A stretch of 64,000 nt of DNA from NCBI RefSeq assembly GCF_000733935.1, contig NZ_JPON01000001.1, forward strand, positions 3,794,623 through 3,858,622, read 5' to 3'. This DNA is from Methylomarinum vadi (lineage in GTDB: Bacteria > Pseudomonadota > Gammaproteobacteria > Methylococcales > Methylomonadaceae). Each line of letters starts with the position of its first letter. The first letter of the stretch is position 1. The translations under genes and the position numbers were made by a program. This document shows positions 27,144 through 36,001 of this stretch, piece by piece. The notes below the pieces were generated by a model. The model had not been told where the DNA came from. It searched no databases and saw only the letters and a list, made by a program, of their open reading frames with translations.

Positions 27144-29132
27144 ATGTCTTATAAAGCTTATTTCGACAAAATCGATGCCGAACTACTGAAAGTCAGTCCG
27201 CGCGGCGACATCATGTTGCTGCGGGTCATCGCGGCGGTCATCCCGGTCCTGTTTTTCGGCCTGGACGCGCTTTACCGTATCCCCGTACTTTACTGGCTGG
27301 GCATGCCGTTTTATTTGTTTTGTCTGGCCTTGTATCTGGAAGGATTGCTGAAAAGCGTGTTGTTGATGCACAAGGTTTCGGCCGAGCTGCTGATCGTCTT
27401 GGTCATGACCATCACGCTGATCGACGGCGCTCCGTTGAGCGGGGCGATGGTCGCTTGGTTTATCGGTTTCGGCCTGTATATTTCCTTTACGATCATCAGA
27501 AAGAACCGGGAAAAAATCGAAAGCCTGATCGGGGAAGGGAAGAAAACCGCCAAAGTGTTGCAAGGCGCGGAAGTCAAGGAAATACCGATCAAGCAAATCC
27601 GCAAGCACAATATCGTCATCGTGCCCAAGGGGGCGATGATTCCGGTGGACGGCAACATCAGCGACGGCGCCTCGTCGATTGACGAGGCGGTAATCACCGG
27701 CGAACCGTTTCCTGTGTATAAGGAACGCGGCGCCGCCGTGGTTTCCGGTACGCTTAACCTGACCGCGCCGTTGCAAGTACAGGCGACCAAAGACGGCGAC
27801 GAATCGTTTCTGTCCGTCATCAGCCGGGAGATCGAAAACAGCCTGCAGAACAAATCGGAGCTGCAGCGCCGCGCCGATACCACGGTGCAGGTCCTGCTGC
27901 TCTCGGTCACCGCTTACGCCTTTTTGCTGTTGTTCATAACCGGCAGTCTGCATCTGATGGCGACCGCGCTGGCGGTCGTTTGCCCCTGCGCCTGGGCCTT
28001 GGCGACGCCGACCGCCTTCGCCGCCAATATCGGCCGCATGGCGCGTTCGAATATTCTGGCTCGCGGCGGCGAACCGCTGGAAAACATGCAGGACATCAAA
28101 ACCTTGATACTCGACAAGACCGGCACGGTGACGATGGCCGAACCCGAGGTCAGCCAGACCATCACCATCGATATCGCGGAACCGGATTTGTTGCGCCTGG
28201 CCGCGTCGGTCGAAGAACGTTTCGACCATCCGATCGCCCGCTCGATCGTCAATTTCGCCGCTAAACGGCAAATAACCGACTTGTTACCGGTCGAACAGGC
28301 CGAGGACCTGCCGGGCAGAGGCATCAAGGCCCGGATAGAGGGGCAGGAAGTCCTGCTCGGCAGTGCCGAAACCCTGGCCAGCCGCGATATCGAACTGCCC
28401 GCTATCGAATATACCGGCCGGGCCATTTGGGTGGCGGTGGATAACCGCGTCAGAGGCGTGATCGTGATCCGCGACATCATGCAAGCGGAAATGCAGGGAA
28501 TGGCGAACACGATTCGCGCGTGCGGCATCGAAAACGTCGTGTTGGCGACCGGCGACAACGAAGAGCAAGAAGCGAAACGGGTCGCCGATTACATCGGCGC
28601 CGACGAATATTTCTTCAATTGCACGCCGGCGGATAAAACCGCTCTGGTCAAGCGATTTCAGCAACGAGGCCGGGTAGCGATGGTCGGCGACGGCGTAAAC
28701 GACGCGCCGGCCCTGGCGGCGGCCAATGTCGGCATCGCCATCGGCGGGCATAAGAACGTCAATCTGGCGATCACGTCGGCGGACGTCGTCATCCTCGGCC
28801 AGGACGCCCAGGATTTGGTGACTATCCTTAAGCTGAGCCACAAAATGGGCGGCATCATTCGGCAGAATTATTTGTGGGCCGTCGGTTTCAACAGCGTGGG
28901 CCTGGCGCTGGCGACATTCGGCCTGCTCAATCCGATTTTCGCCGCGCTGCTGCATCATGTCAGTTCGGTCTTCGTCGTCGTCAATGCGGGCCGCCTGTAT
29001 TTTTCCGCGATCGAACGCTCCCTCGTCGGCCCCTTGTTCCAGAAAATGGACGATTACACCAACCGCCGGCAATTGTGCCGACTGGAACAAGCGGCAGACA
29101 AACCCGAAACGCTGGCGGAACAAGAGAGTTGA
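27144..29132 (+). CDS. P1B-type metal-translocating ATPase without N-terminal metal-binding domain
   Basis: 662 residues. The phosphorylation motif DKTGT is at 324-328, the actuator TGE at 185-187, and the transmembrane metal-site motif CPC at 280-282 (CPCAWALATPT). The P1B-specific HP motif is in FDHPIARSI, and the hinge is MVGDGVNDAPAL. The N-terminus has no heavy-metal-associated CxxC domain and no His-rich tail. The last membrane helices read NSVGLALATFGLLNP and HHVSSVFVVVNAGRL, which lack the Cu-type YN/MSS and Zn-type signatures I know. They somewhat recall CtpC-type (Mn or Fe/Zn) pumps. Substrate is therefore open; its place between FeoAB and a SufC/SufB-like pair suggests iron or manganese efflux or metal loading. 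Confidence 0.88.
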   Translation: MSYKAYFDKIDAELLKVSPRGDIMLLRVIAAVIPVLFFGLDALYRIPVLYWLGMPFYLFCLALYLEGLLKSVLLMHKVSAELLIVLVMTITLIDGAPLSGAMVAWFIGFGLYISFTIIRKNREKIESLIGEGKKTAKVLQGAEVKEIPIKQIRKHNIVIVPKGAMIPVDGNISDGASSIDEAVITGEPFPVYKERGAAVVSGTLNLTAPLQVQATKDGDESFLSVISREIENSLQNKSELQRRADTTVQVLLLSVTAYAFLLLFITGSLHLMATALAVVCPCAWALATPTAFAANIGRMARSNILARGGEPLENMQDIKTLILDKTGTVTMAEPEVSQTITIDIAEPDLLRLAASVEERFDHPIARSIVNFAAKRQITDLLPVEQAEDLPGRGIKARIEGQEVLLGSAETLASRDIELPAIEYTGRAIWVAVDNRVRGVIVIRDIMQAEMQGMANTIRACGIENVVLATGDNEEQEAKRVADYIGADEYFFNCTPADKTALVKRFQQRGRVAMVGDGVNDAPALAAANVGIAIGGHKNVNLAITSADVVILGQDAQDLVTILKLSHKMGGIIRQNYLWAVGFNSVGLALATFGLLNPIFAALLHHVSSVFVVVNAGRLYFSAIERSLVGPLFQKMDDYTNRRQLCRLEQAADKPETLAEQES

Positions 29133-29136
29133 GGCG

Positions 29137-29859
29137 ATGGCGCTATTAGACATCCGCCATCTGGTTTACACGGCAGGGCAGAAACGGATACTCGATGATT
29201 TGAACCTGGCCATCGATGCCGGTGAAATACACGCCCTGATCGGCACCAACGGCACCGGCAAGAGCACCTTGGCGCGGATGATCATGGGCAGCGAAGGCTA
29301 CCGCCCCGCCGGCGGGCAACTTATTTTCGCCGGACAGGATATCGCTTCCTGGTCGATGCAACGGCGGGCCAAGGCCGGGATTACCCTGGCCTGGCAGGAA
29401 CCGGCCTTGTTCGAGGGCATCACGGTAGGCGATTATCTGAGCCTGGGCCGGAGTCAAGACGTTGCCGCCGCTAGTCTGGAGCTGGTCGGACTCGATCCTG
29501 CCGTATATCTGCACCGCATGTTGGACAAAACGATGAGCGGCGGCGAAAGAAAGCGTATCGAACTGGCTTCGATGTGGGTTCTGCGCGCCAAGCTCTGCAT
29601 TCTGGACGAGCCGGTTTCCGGCATCGATTTGGTCTCGATAAAAAGCATCCTGGCGGTCATCCGGCGGATCAAACAACAGGGGTCGGCGATACTCTTGATC
29701 AGCCACCGCGAGGAAGCCGCCGAAATCGCCGATAAGGCTTCGCTGCTTTGCGGCGGAAAAATCGTTTCGAGCGGACAGCCCGAAACCATTATCGACCAAT
29801 ACAAGGCCCGAAACTGCCTGGTCTGCGACGGAAAGGAGTGTAGCCATGCAAGCCATTGA
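29137..29859 (+). CDS. SufC-like ABC ATPase (SmsC-like)
   Basis: 240 residues from ATG 29137, four bases after the ATPase stop. It has SufC features: GEIHALIGTNGTGKSTLARMIMG (Walker A), ITLAWQEPALFEGITV (Q-loop), the MSGGERKRIELASM signature, LCILDEPVSGID (Walker B) and LLISHREE. Soluble Suf ATPases drive conformational changes of the SufB/SufD scaffold on which Fe-S clusters are built. The C-terminal tail CLVCDGKECSHASH adds three cysteines and a histidine not normal for SufC, a possible metal or cluster site. The next gene starts 14 bases before this stop. Likely works with it as a two-component SmsCB-like scaffold. Confidence 0.85.
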   Translation: MALLDIRHLVYTAGQKRILDDLNLAIDAGEIHALIGTNGTGKSTLARMIMGSEGYRPAGGQLIFAGQDIASWSMQRRAKAGITLAWQEPALFEGITVGDYLSLGRSQDVAAASLELVGLDPAVYLHRMLDKTMSGGERKRIELASMWVLRAKLCILDEPVSGIDLVSIKSILAVIRRIKQQGSAILLISHREEAAEIADKASLLCGGKIVSSGQPETIIDQYKARNCLVCDGKECSHASH

Positions 29860-30781
29860 ACAATATTCGGCTTGGTTAAACAGCGCCGGGGCGGACGGCA
29901 ATGTTCTGAACGATCGCGATACCGCGCATCTGGTCGCCGACGGCCAACGCCTGTTGAGCCGGCAAACCATTCCCGGCGTGACCATGCAGATTGAGCAACA
30001 GGCCGAGTCGACGACGGCCAGGATTTGTATTGCAGAAAATATGCAGGTGCTTAAGCCGATCCATTTATGTTTCGGCCTGCTGCAACGGACAGGCGAGCAG
30101 CATTTCAGCATCGAAATCAAACTGGAGGCCGGCGCCAGGGTTCACTTTATCGCCCATGGTTTGTTCGCCAACGCCGAAATCCTCAGACACAGCATGGACA
30201 AACGAATCGACGTCGGCGCCGGCGCCGACATGCGTTTCACCGACGGCCATATCCACGGCCTTTCCGCCGGCATCGACGTAAAAACGACGGGTCAGGTGAC
30301 GGTCGCACGCAAGGGCAGGTATGCGGCGGATTTTTCCCTGACCAGCGGCTTGGTCGGTCGGCTCGATTTGAACGAAACGGTACAGGCCGAGGAATATGCC
30401 ATGGTCGAACTCAGTTCCCGCGTATTCGGCCACGCCGACGACCTGATCAACATCAATGAAACGGTCAGCCTGAACGGTAAATTTTCCCGCGGCATGATCA
30501 AGAGCCGGGTCGCCTTGGAGGATGACGCGCGGGCGGAAGTTTTCGGCACGACCGAAGGCCGCGCCGAGGGCGCCAGAGGCCACATGGACTGCCTGGAAAT
30601 CATCAAGGATAGGGCAGTCGGGCAATCGACGCCGCTGGTCAAGGTGTGCCACCCCCAGGCCAAAATCACCCATGAAGCGGCCATCGGCACCGTCGACAAG
30701 AAACAAATGGAAACCCTGATCGCCCACGGCCTGTCTCCGGAGCAGGCGACCGACATGATCGTGCTGGGGATGTTGCGCTGA
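29846..30781 (+). CDS. SufB/SufD-like scaffold protein (SmsB-like)
   Basis: 311 residues. The C-terminal half is a beta-helix of SufB/SufD type, closing with GHMDCLEI, PLVKVCHPQAKITHEAAIGTVDK and ETLIAHGLSPEQATDMIVLGMLR. These match the conserved end of SufB, SufD and archaeal SmsB; the Cys in GHMDC and His in THEAAIG are candidate cluster ligands. It is much shorter than E. coli SufB (about 495) or SufD (about 420), resembling the compact archaeal partner of SmsC. No sufA, sufS, sufE or second scaffold gene is next to it, so it is probably an additional pair and not the main Suf system. Last gene of the feoAB operon. Confidence 0.82.
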   Translation: MQAIEQYSAWLNSAGADGNVLNDRDTAHLVADGQRLLSRQTIPGVTMQIEQQAESTTARICIAENMQVLKPIHLCFGLLQRTGEQHFSIEIKLEAGARVHFIAHGLFANAEILRHSMDKRIDVGAGADMRFTDGHIHGLSAGIDVKTTGQVTVARKGRYAADFSLTSGLVGRLDLNETVQAEEYAMVELSSRVFGHADDLININETVSLNGKFSRGMIKSRVALEDDARAEVFGTTEGRAEGARGHMDCLEIIKDRAVGQSTPLVKVCHPQAKITHEAAIGTVDKKQMETLIAHGLSPEQATDMIVLGMLR

Positions 30782-31220
30782 GCGTTCGACGGACGGGAGG
30801 CGAACATCGGACAGTGAACGTATTCAGCTGTAGTAACCGCTTTCATCCCATTCTCTGGGAAGTTTCCTCGAAGGCAGGTAGGAACGCCGCCCTCGGCGCG
30901 ATGCGAGGGCGTTGTCCTTTACTATGAAAGTCGCAAAGCGTACATTAATCTCCCCTCTGGGAGGGTCGGGGAGAGGGAACGATCAGGCGCTTGACACTTC
31001 CATCGGCTGGGGTGGCGCCCAAGCGCCATGATCGTTAGGATATGGAAAAATATTAACCCGATTTCTTCTATCCTCATCGTTTCCATGCTTTAGCGTGGAA
31101 ACGCATCTAGGGGACGCTGCGCGTACCGCGCCGCGAAGCGACGCAGACGGGTCCCCACGCAGCAGGAGCATGGGGTCCAGAAGATAAGTTGGCTAGGAGC
31201 GCCTCCCCGGCGCGATGTTT
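30782..31220. repeat. Intergenic region with dispersed hairpin repeats
   Basis: About 440 bp between two convergent units. The segment 31079-31174 holds an imperfect hairpin, GTTTCCA (31079-31085) with TGGAAAC (31096-31102), followed by GGGGACGCTGCG and a second half ending CCCCACGCAGCAGGAGCATGG. This belongs to the same dispersed family seen at 40297-40365 and 41056-41165. The segment 30871-30920 also shows GC-rich inverted pieces. No gene is seen. Confidence 0.6.
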
Positions 31221-32633
31221 TTAAGGCTGCTGCTTCAGATCCTCGGCGGTCAAATCCGCGAGCGGCACGCCCTTGTATTCACCGGTCAGAGTCTTCAAAA
31301 AGGCGACGATGTTGCCGATTTCATCGCCGGTGAAGGTCTTGCCGAGCTGAACTTCGGCCATGATGCGCACCGCCTCGGGCAGCGTGTCGACCGAACCGTC
31401 GTGGAAATAGGGATAGGTCAGTTCTATGTTACGCAGGACCGGCACCTTGAAGAAATGGCGGTCTTTTTCGTCATGGGTGACGTTGAAACGGCCGTTGTCG
31501 ACCTCGGTCAACGGGCCGCCGCGCAATTCGAAATAGTCTCGCTTCACGCCCATTTTTTCATAAGATCTTCCGCCCAGGGCCGGGCCGAAGTGACAGGAGG
31601 CGCAATTGGATTTGAACAATTGATAGCCCGCCTGTTCGTCGACGCTCAAAACATTCGGTTCGCCGCGTAAATAACGGTCGAAACGCGAGTTGGGCGTGAC
31701 CAACGACTCCTCGAAAACGGCAATCGCATCGGTGACGGTTTCCTTGTTCAAGCCTTGTTCCGGATACAATTCGGCGAAGGCTTGTTGATAGTCGGGGACT
31801 TGTTTCAGTTTTTCGACGACATCGTCCCAGATCGCGCCCATTTCGATCGGGTTGGCGACCGGGCCGGCGGCCTGGGCCTGCAGATCCTTGGCGCGGCCGT
31901 CCCAGAATTGGGCGATGTTGTACATGGCGTTATAAACGGTCGGCGAATTGATCGGCCCCTGTTGGCCACGGATGCCGGTTGCGACCTTCGCCTGGTCGGT
32001 GCCGCCGCGGGTCAGGTCATGGCACGAGGCGCAATTTAGCGTGTCGTCGCCGGACAGCAGACGATCGTGAAACAGCTTGTCGCCCAGGGCCACTTTTTGT
32101 TCGTTCAGTTCCACCGTCAACGGCAAGGGCTGTACCGGTTCGCCCTTGAAAACGTCCGCCGAATCCTTGCTCCAGGCCAGTTTGCTTCGCTCTTCGGAGA
32201 TCCAGGATAAAATCCGGTCTCTTTCATCGGGCGTCAGCTTGCCTTCCCAATGCATCAGCAGATATAGCGGCGGCGGCATGCTGGCGTTGGCGACGACATG
32301 CTCCATGCGAGCTAACAACAGCGGACTAAAGGATTCCTCGCCGCTGTAGAGTTTTTTCGACAGAACCATGCGCGCCGAAGCTTGTTCGATATCCTGCTCC
32401 ATTAACTGTTTGGCGATCGGCAAATCGGCATAAATCGGCATCCGAGTCATGCCGGGCGAATGACAATCGACGCACTTTTCCTGCAAGATACCCGATACTT
32501 CGGCGAAACTGGCGGAGCTGCCCGCAACAGTGGGAATCGGTTCGTTTTTACCCTGCAGCCCGATCAGGTTGGAAATTGGAAAGAATAACAAGACGGCCAC
32601 GAGTATAAGTAATAACCATTGTATTTTTTTCAT
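31221..32633 (-). CDS. Tri-haem cytochrome c peroxidase / MauG-like protein
   Basis: 470 residues with an N-terminal hydrophobic signal or anchor (about 4-20). There are three CxxCH c-haem motifs: Cys54-His58 (CVDCH), Cys201-His205 (CASCH) and Cys343-His347 (CASCH). The last two correspond to the standard di-haem core of bacterial cytochrome c peroxidases/MauG. The first is in an added N-terminal c-type domain, as in three-haem quinol-type or MauG-related enzymes. It would act in the periplasm, reducing hydrogen peroxide or oxidising a protein cofactor. ATG 32633 starts MKKIQWLLLILV. Convergent with the feo operon. Exact substrate is not decidable. Confidence 0.87.
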   Translation of the reverse strand: MKKIQWLLLILVAVLLFFPISNLIGLQGKNEPIPTVAGSSASFAEVSGILQEKCVDCHSPGMTRMPIYADLPIAKQLMEQDIEQASARMVLSKKLYSGEESFSPLLLARMEHVVANASMPPPLYLLMHWEGKLTPDERDRILSWISEERSKLAWSKDSADVFKGEPVQPLPLTVELNEQKVALGDKLFHDRLLSGDDTLNCASCHDLTRGGTDQAKVATGIRGQQGPINSPTVYNAMYNIAQFWDGRAKDLQAQAAGPVANPIEMGAIWDDVVEKLKQVPDYQQAFAELYPEQGLNKETVTDAIAVFEESLVTPNSRFDRYLRGEPNVLSVDEQAGYQLFKSNCASCHFGPALGGRSYEKMGVKRDYFELRGGPLTEVDNGRFNVTHDEKDRHFFKVPVLRNIELTYPYFHDGSVDTLPEAVRIMAEVQLGKTFTGDEIGNIVAFLKTLTGEYKGVPLADLTAEDLKQQP

Positions 32634-32732
32634 TGTTGATTCCCATTAGTTTGAGGGGATTAACGTCCCTAATCGCTTACTCCGTTGGTGCGGCATCAGG
32701 AATGATGAAGGACGGTTCTATCGCAATAGTTT

Positions 32733-33101
32733 CTATGTCCGATGCTGATGTTTGTGCTCGTGCTCATGCGGCTCCAGGGGTTCAGTCTTTAGCGTACCGT
32801 CGAGATAGGCATGGACCGCACTGTCCGGTTCCGTTTCAAGCGTCACCAAGGCCTCGATATTCTTTTCCTGCAACCGGCGCGCCAAACCGCTCCCCATGCC
32901 GCCAGAAATCAAAACCTGTACGTCGTCCAAAGGAGAGGGCGCTAATGGCGAACTTTCATGAAAGGATTGTTCCTTGGGAAATTCGAGCAAGATTTTATCG
33001 GTCACCCTATTGTTTTCGACCGAATAGATCCAGAACTTCCTACAACGTCCGGTGTGTCCGGTGATTTGCTTACGATTTTGGCTGGCAACGGCTATTTTCA
33101 T
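32733..33101 (-). CDS. NifX/NafY-type iron-molybdenum cofactor binding-like protein
   Basis: 122 residues beginning MKIAVASQNRKQITGHTGRCRKFWIY, the signature of the dinitrogenase iron-molybdenum cofactor (NifX/NifB C-terminal) family. VLISGGMGSGLARRLQEKNIEALVT follows in the usual place. The C-terminus is a His/Glu-rich tail (EPHEHEHKHQHRT) likely to bind metal. No nif genes are seen in the window, so a role as a small metal-cluster carrier is as likely as nitrogenase cofactor work. It lies 99 bp upstream of the peroxidase gene on the same strand and could be co-transcribed with it. Confidence 0.82.
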   Translation of the reverse strand: MKIAVASQNRKQITGHTGRCRKFWIYSVENNRVTDKILLEFPKEQSFHESSPLAPSPLDDVQVLISGGMGSGLARRLQEKNIEALVTLETEPDSAVHAYLDGTLKTEPLEPHEHEHKHQHRT

Positions 33102-33257
33102 AAACGAGTCATATCCTCTTTCTCCGTTAAGAATATAAAAATAAAGCTATTTCGAGCGTCTTTGCTTGCCGTCCGCAATGTCAAACGGCTCATTCCCTAA
33201 ACAGTCTGGGCTAAACCGGCGCGGACCGGCTACCCAGTGCATGGCACTATTAAACGG

Positions 33258-33764
33258 TTACTTATAACCCGGCGGTAAAATAGGTTCGATGCCTTCAAAT
33301 TCCGCTTTAGGGTGATGCTTGGTGATCGATTGACTGATTTCCTCTATGCGTTCCTTGGGGATGTCGACCATGACCAAGAATTCTCCCTGTTCGATCGCTT
33401 CTTCATATTGTTTGACTTTGGAGTTGCCTACCTGTAGTCCCGCCAAGCCGCTCATAATCGCGCCGATCGTTGCACCATAAAACAAGATGCCCAATATTGG
33501 CCCACCGGCAATGGCGAAGCCGGCAAAGCGTAAACCAACCAATCCCGCCAATAAGCCGGTGGTTGCGCCCAATGCCGCGCCGCGTTCCACCGCCGGAATA
33601 AAATCGGTTTTTTGAAATTCGTTTGCTTCCGGCAAATCCTCCAGCGGCGTGTCCCTTTTTGCCAGGATATGCATGTGTCTGTCCTCGATGCCTTGCGAGC
33701 GCAGCTCCTCGACCACCTTGCGGGTAATGTCGATGTTCGGCACCAAAAAATATATTCTTCTCAT
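33258..33764 (-). CDS. Small membrane protein, DUF1269/glycine-zipper-like
   Basis: 168 residues from ATG 33764, preceded by AGGAG at seven bases. It starts MRRIYFLVPNIDITRKVVEELRSQGI, then has a central glycine-rich hydrophobic hairpin (GAALGATTGLLAGLVGLRFAGFAIAG and GATIGAIMSGLAGL), and ends with a charged ferredoxin-like stretch (FLVMVDIPKERIEEISQSITKHH). This two-part layout is common in proteins annotated as DUF1269 or as stress-related inner-membrane proteins. Function unknown. A longer frame to 33860 lacks a ribosome binding site. Confidence 0.7.
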   Translation of the reverse strand: MRRIYFLVPNIDITRKVVEELRSQGIEDRHMHILAKRDTPLEDLPEANEFQKTDFIPAVERGAALGATTGLLAGLVGLRFAGFAIAGGPILGILFYGATIGAIMSGLAGLQVGNSKVKQYEEAIEQGEFLVMVDIPKERIEEISQSITKHHPKAEFEGIEPILPPGYK

Positions 33765-33900
33765 TGTAGTCTCCTGTTTGTTGGCTGGACCTATAAAAAC
33801 TACAGGTAATGATAGTGTATAAATCCACCCTATTTCGATTCGGACAGTGCTGCAGAGCAATTAAATGCTAACTCTTTAGGCATGCCTTTATACCTAAGTC

Positions 33901-33995
33901 CGTCATTCCGGCATGGATTGCATGAATCCAGGCGACAGGGATGTTTAAAGAGCACCATCCCTGCAACTGGATACCCGCTTCCAGGCGAGCATGAC
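33901..33995. repeat. Diverged copy of the CATTCCGGCA...ATCCAGG dispersed repeat
   Basis: CGTCATTCCGGCATGGATTG followed by ATCCAGGCGACAGGGATGTT is, in reverse complement, a diverged copy of part of the 232-bp repeat unit at 51.9 kb and 54.3-54.8 kb. It marks the left edge of the accessory region. The rest of 33765-34160 holds no gene that can be supported. Confidence 0.6.
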
Positions 33996-34160
33996 AACAT
34001 TTTTTTATAAAACGATGCTCTTTAGGATGTATAACATAAAGCTAATATACTTGAAAGATCTTCGAACCCTTTTTGAGTTCACTTTCAGTCGAGTTGACGG
34101 AGAAAAGATCAGTTTCCGGTATTACCGAGGAATTTTTTACAGGCTACCCGCCCAAAAAGG

Positions 34161-35902
34161 AGGCTGTCGTAAAAGCCCCCCAACCAGCTACATACGGTAA
34201 AATAACCCTATCCAAACCTATTAGAAATAGATCAATGGCAGCCGAAGTGAACATTAGACCCGTCAGGACATTGTATAGCGCCAAGCAGTATTCGCTATTC
34301 GATGAATGCGAGGTTGAACCGTTACCTGAGTTGATCGCTCAATCGATCTCGAGCGAACCGATGGCCCATTTTGAAGCGCCCGACCCGCGCGGCTTATCGA
34401 TCAACGGTAAACCGCTCGGCGAACATCTGGAGCACGCCGGCTTAACCATCCCGTTGAAATTGCGCCCCTTCCTGCAATCGCTATCCTTCGCCGAGTTCGA
34501 AGCCCGTTATCGGCCCGGCGGGCGTCCGCCGTATGCGCCACGTGCGATGGTGGGGATTATTCTCTACGGCCTGTTACAAGGCATCAGCAGCCTGCGCGAC
34601 TTGGAGCGTTTAGCTCGAGCCGATGTGGGGTGTTGGTGGCTAAGTGGCGGTATCATGCCGGATCACTCAGTCATTGGCCGTTTCGTCCATCAGCATGCCG
34701 AATCATTGACGACCGAATTTTTCGATCAACTGGCGCGCCGTACTTTGAAAGTCACAGGCTCAGGCACGACGACGTTGGCGGGCGACGGTACCGTGATCGA
34801 AGCCATGTCCTCCCGGTTTCGATTGATGAAGGAAGAAGCGCTCAACCAAGCCTTGGCGCAAGCGAAGGAAGCCGCGCAAGCCAACCCAAACGATGCGGCT
34901 GCGACTAAGCGTTTGAACGGTCTGGAACAAGCCCAAGCCGAGCTAAAGTCTCGCCAGCAAAAACAAGCCGCCAAAGGCAAAGATCCGGCCAAGACCCAAG
35001 TACAAAGCAACGAGCCGGAGGCGGTATTACAGCCGCAAAAGAACTCCAAAGACTTTCGCAGCAGTTATAAACCGTCGGTATTGGCGAACGACAATCGAGT
35101 GATCGTGGCTTGCGACGTTCATCCTTCCAGTGAAACCGAGGTGGTGCCAGGTTTACTGGATCGCGCCCAAGCCCTGGGAGGCGTCGAAACAGCTCTGTTC
35201 GATGCTGGCTATTTCAGCAATGGCGTCTTGGATACTGCTGAGCAACACAACATCGAATTGCTTTGTCCGGAAGGCCAAAGTGAAGGAGACGATTGGAACA
35301 AACAATCCAACAAACAAATCCCCAAAAGCCGCTTTATTTATCAGGCCGACGACGACACTTATTGCTGTCCGGGGCAACAACGCTTGACTCGCCGTCACAC
35401 CTGCAAAGGCGGTAAAAGTGGCCATGCTTATACCGTCTACGCCTGCGATGCCTGTTCAGACTGTCCGCTGAAATCCCAATGCACGCGTAGCGAAAGCGGT
35501 CGCACCCTCAAACGCTATGACAGCGATACCCAAAAAGAAGCCCTGCGCCTGAAAATGGCCCAGCCCGAACCTCGGCAACGCTATCGGCAGCGGCAGGCCA
35601 TGGTGGAGCCAGTCTTCAGTCAGCTACGCGGTCGCCAAGGCTTGAATCGCTTTCGCCGTAAAGGTTTGGCGGGCGTCAAAGTGGAATTCGCCTTGCACGC
35701 CATGGCCTACAATCTGAGCCGCGCATTAGTGGCAGCTCTTTTTCGCGCTTTATATCATTGGCTTAGCCGGTTTATGAGCTCGTTTGACCGAAAGTTCGAC
35801 ATTTGTCATGGTTAAACTACTGACTTGCCAGCTTCGCCGGCCGTGGGAAATACGGCCGGTTTCCAGTGGTAAATCAAAGAAATTGGGGTTTTACGACAGC
35901 CT
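34161..35902 (+). mobile_element. IS1182-like insertion sequence, copy 1
   Basis: About 1742 bp with terminal inverted repeats AGGCTGTCGTAAAA at the left and its complement TTTTACGACAGCCT at the right. The match even extends two bases outward on each side (GG / CC). The element carries one transposase gene in the + direction. Comparison with the second copy (57672-59415, opposite orientation) fixes the ends. No direct target duplication is visible at this copy: left flank ends AAAAAGG, right flank begins CCATAGGG. Confidence 0.88.
34235..35815 (+). CDS. IS1182-family transposase
   Basis: 526 residues from ATG 34235, the same start as the second copy. An N-terminal DUF772-type region (residues about 70-150) contains YAPRAMVGIILYGLLQGISSLRDLE and PDHSVIGRF. 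It is followed by the DDE catalytic domain, with LAGDGTVIEAM, ALFDAGYFSNGVLD and the C-terminal MVEPVFSQLRGRQGLNRFRRKGL, where the Glu completes the DDE triad. A Cys cluster (CPGQ... CDACSDCPLKSQC) lies between. It differs from the other copy at only four residues that I can see (V/A, R/K, H/R, I/S), so both copies are recent and probably intact. A frame extending 54 codons upstream crosses the IS end and is not the real start. Confidence 0.93.
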   Translation: MAAEVNIRPVRTLYSAKQYSLFDECEVEPLPELIAQSISSEPMAHFEAPDPRGLSINGKPLGEHLEHAGLTIPLKLRPFLQSLSFAEFEARYRPGGRPPYAPRAMVGIILYGLLQGISSLRDLERLARADVGCWWLSGGIMPDHSVIGRFVHQHAESLTTEFFDQLARRTLKVTGSGTTTLAGDGTVIEAMSSRFRLMKEEALNQALAQAKEAAQANPNDAAATKRLNGLEQAQAELKSRQQKQAAKGKDPAKTQVQSNEPEAVLQPQKNSKDFRSSYKPSVLANDNRVIVACDVHPSSETEVVPGLLDRAQALGGVETALFDAGYFSNGVLDTAEQHNIELLCPEGQSEGDDWNKQSNKQIPKSRFIYQADDDTYCCPGQQRLTRRHTCKGGKSGHAYTVYACDACSDCPLKSQCTRSESGRTLKRYDSDTQKEALRLKMAQPEPRQRYRQRQAMVEPVFSQLRGRQGLNRFRRKGLAGVKVEFALHAMAYNLSRALVAALFRALYHWLSRFMSSFDRKFDICHG

Positions 35903-36001
35903 CCATAGGGAGAAGGAAATAAGGAATGGATATTTGAATGTTTATGCTTGATTTTTGCCCATTATTCGAATGACTTTTTCTAAAGCGCTATTGCTCATAT
36001 C

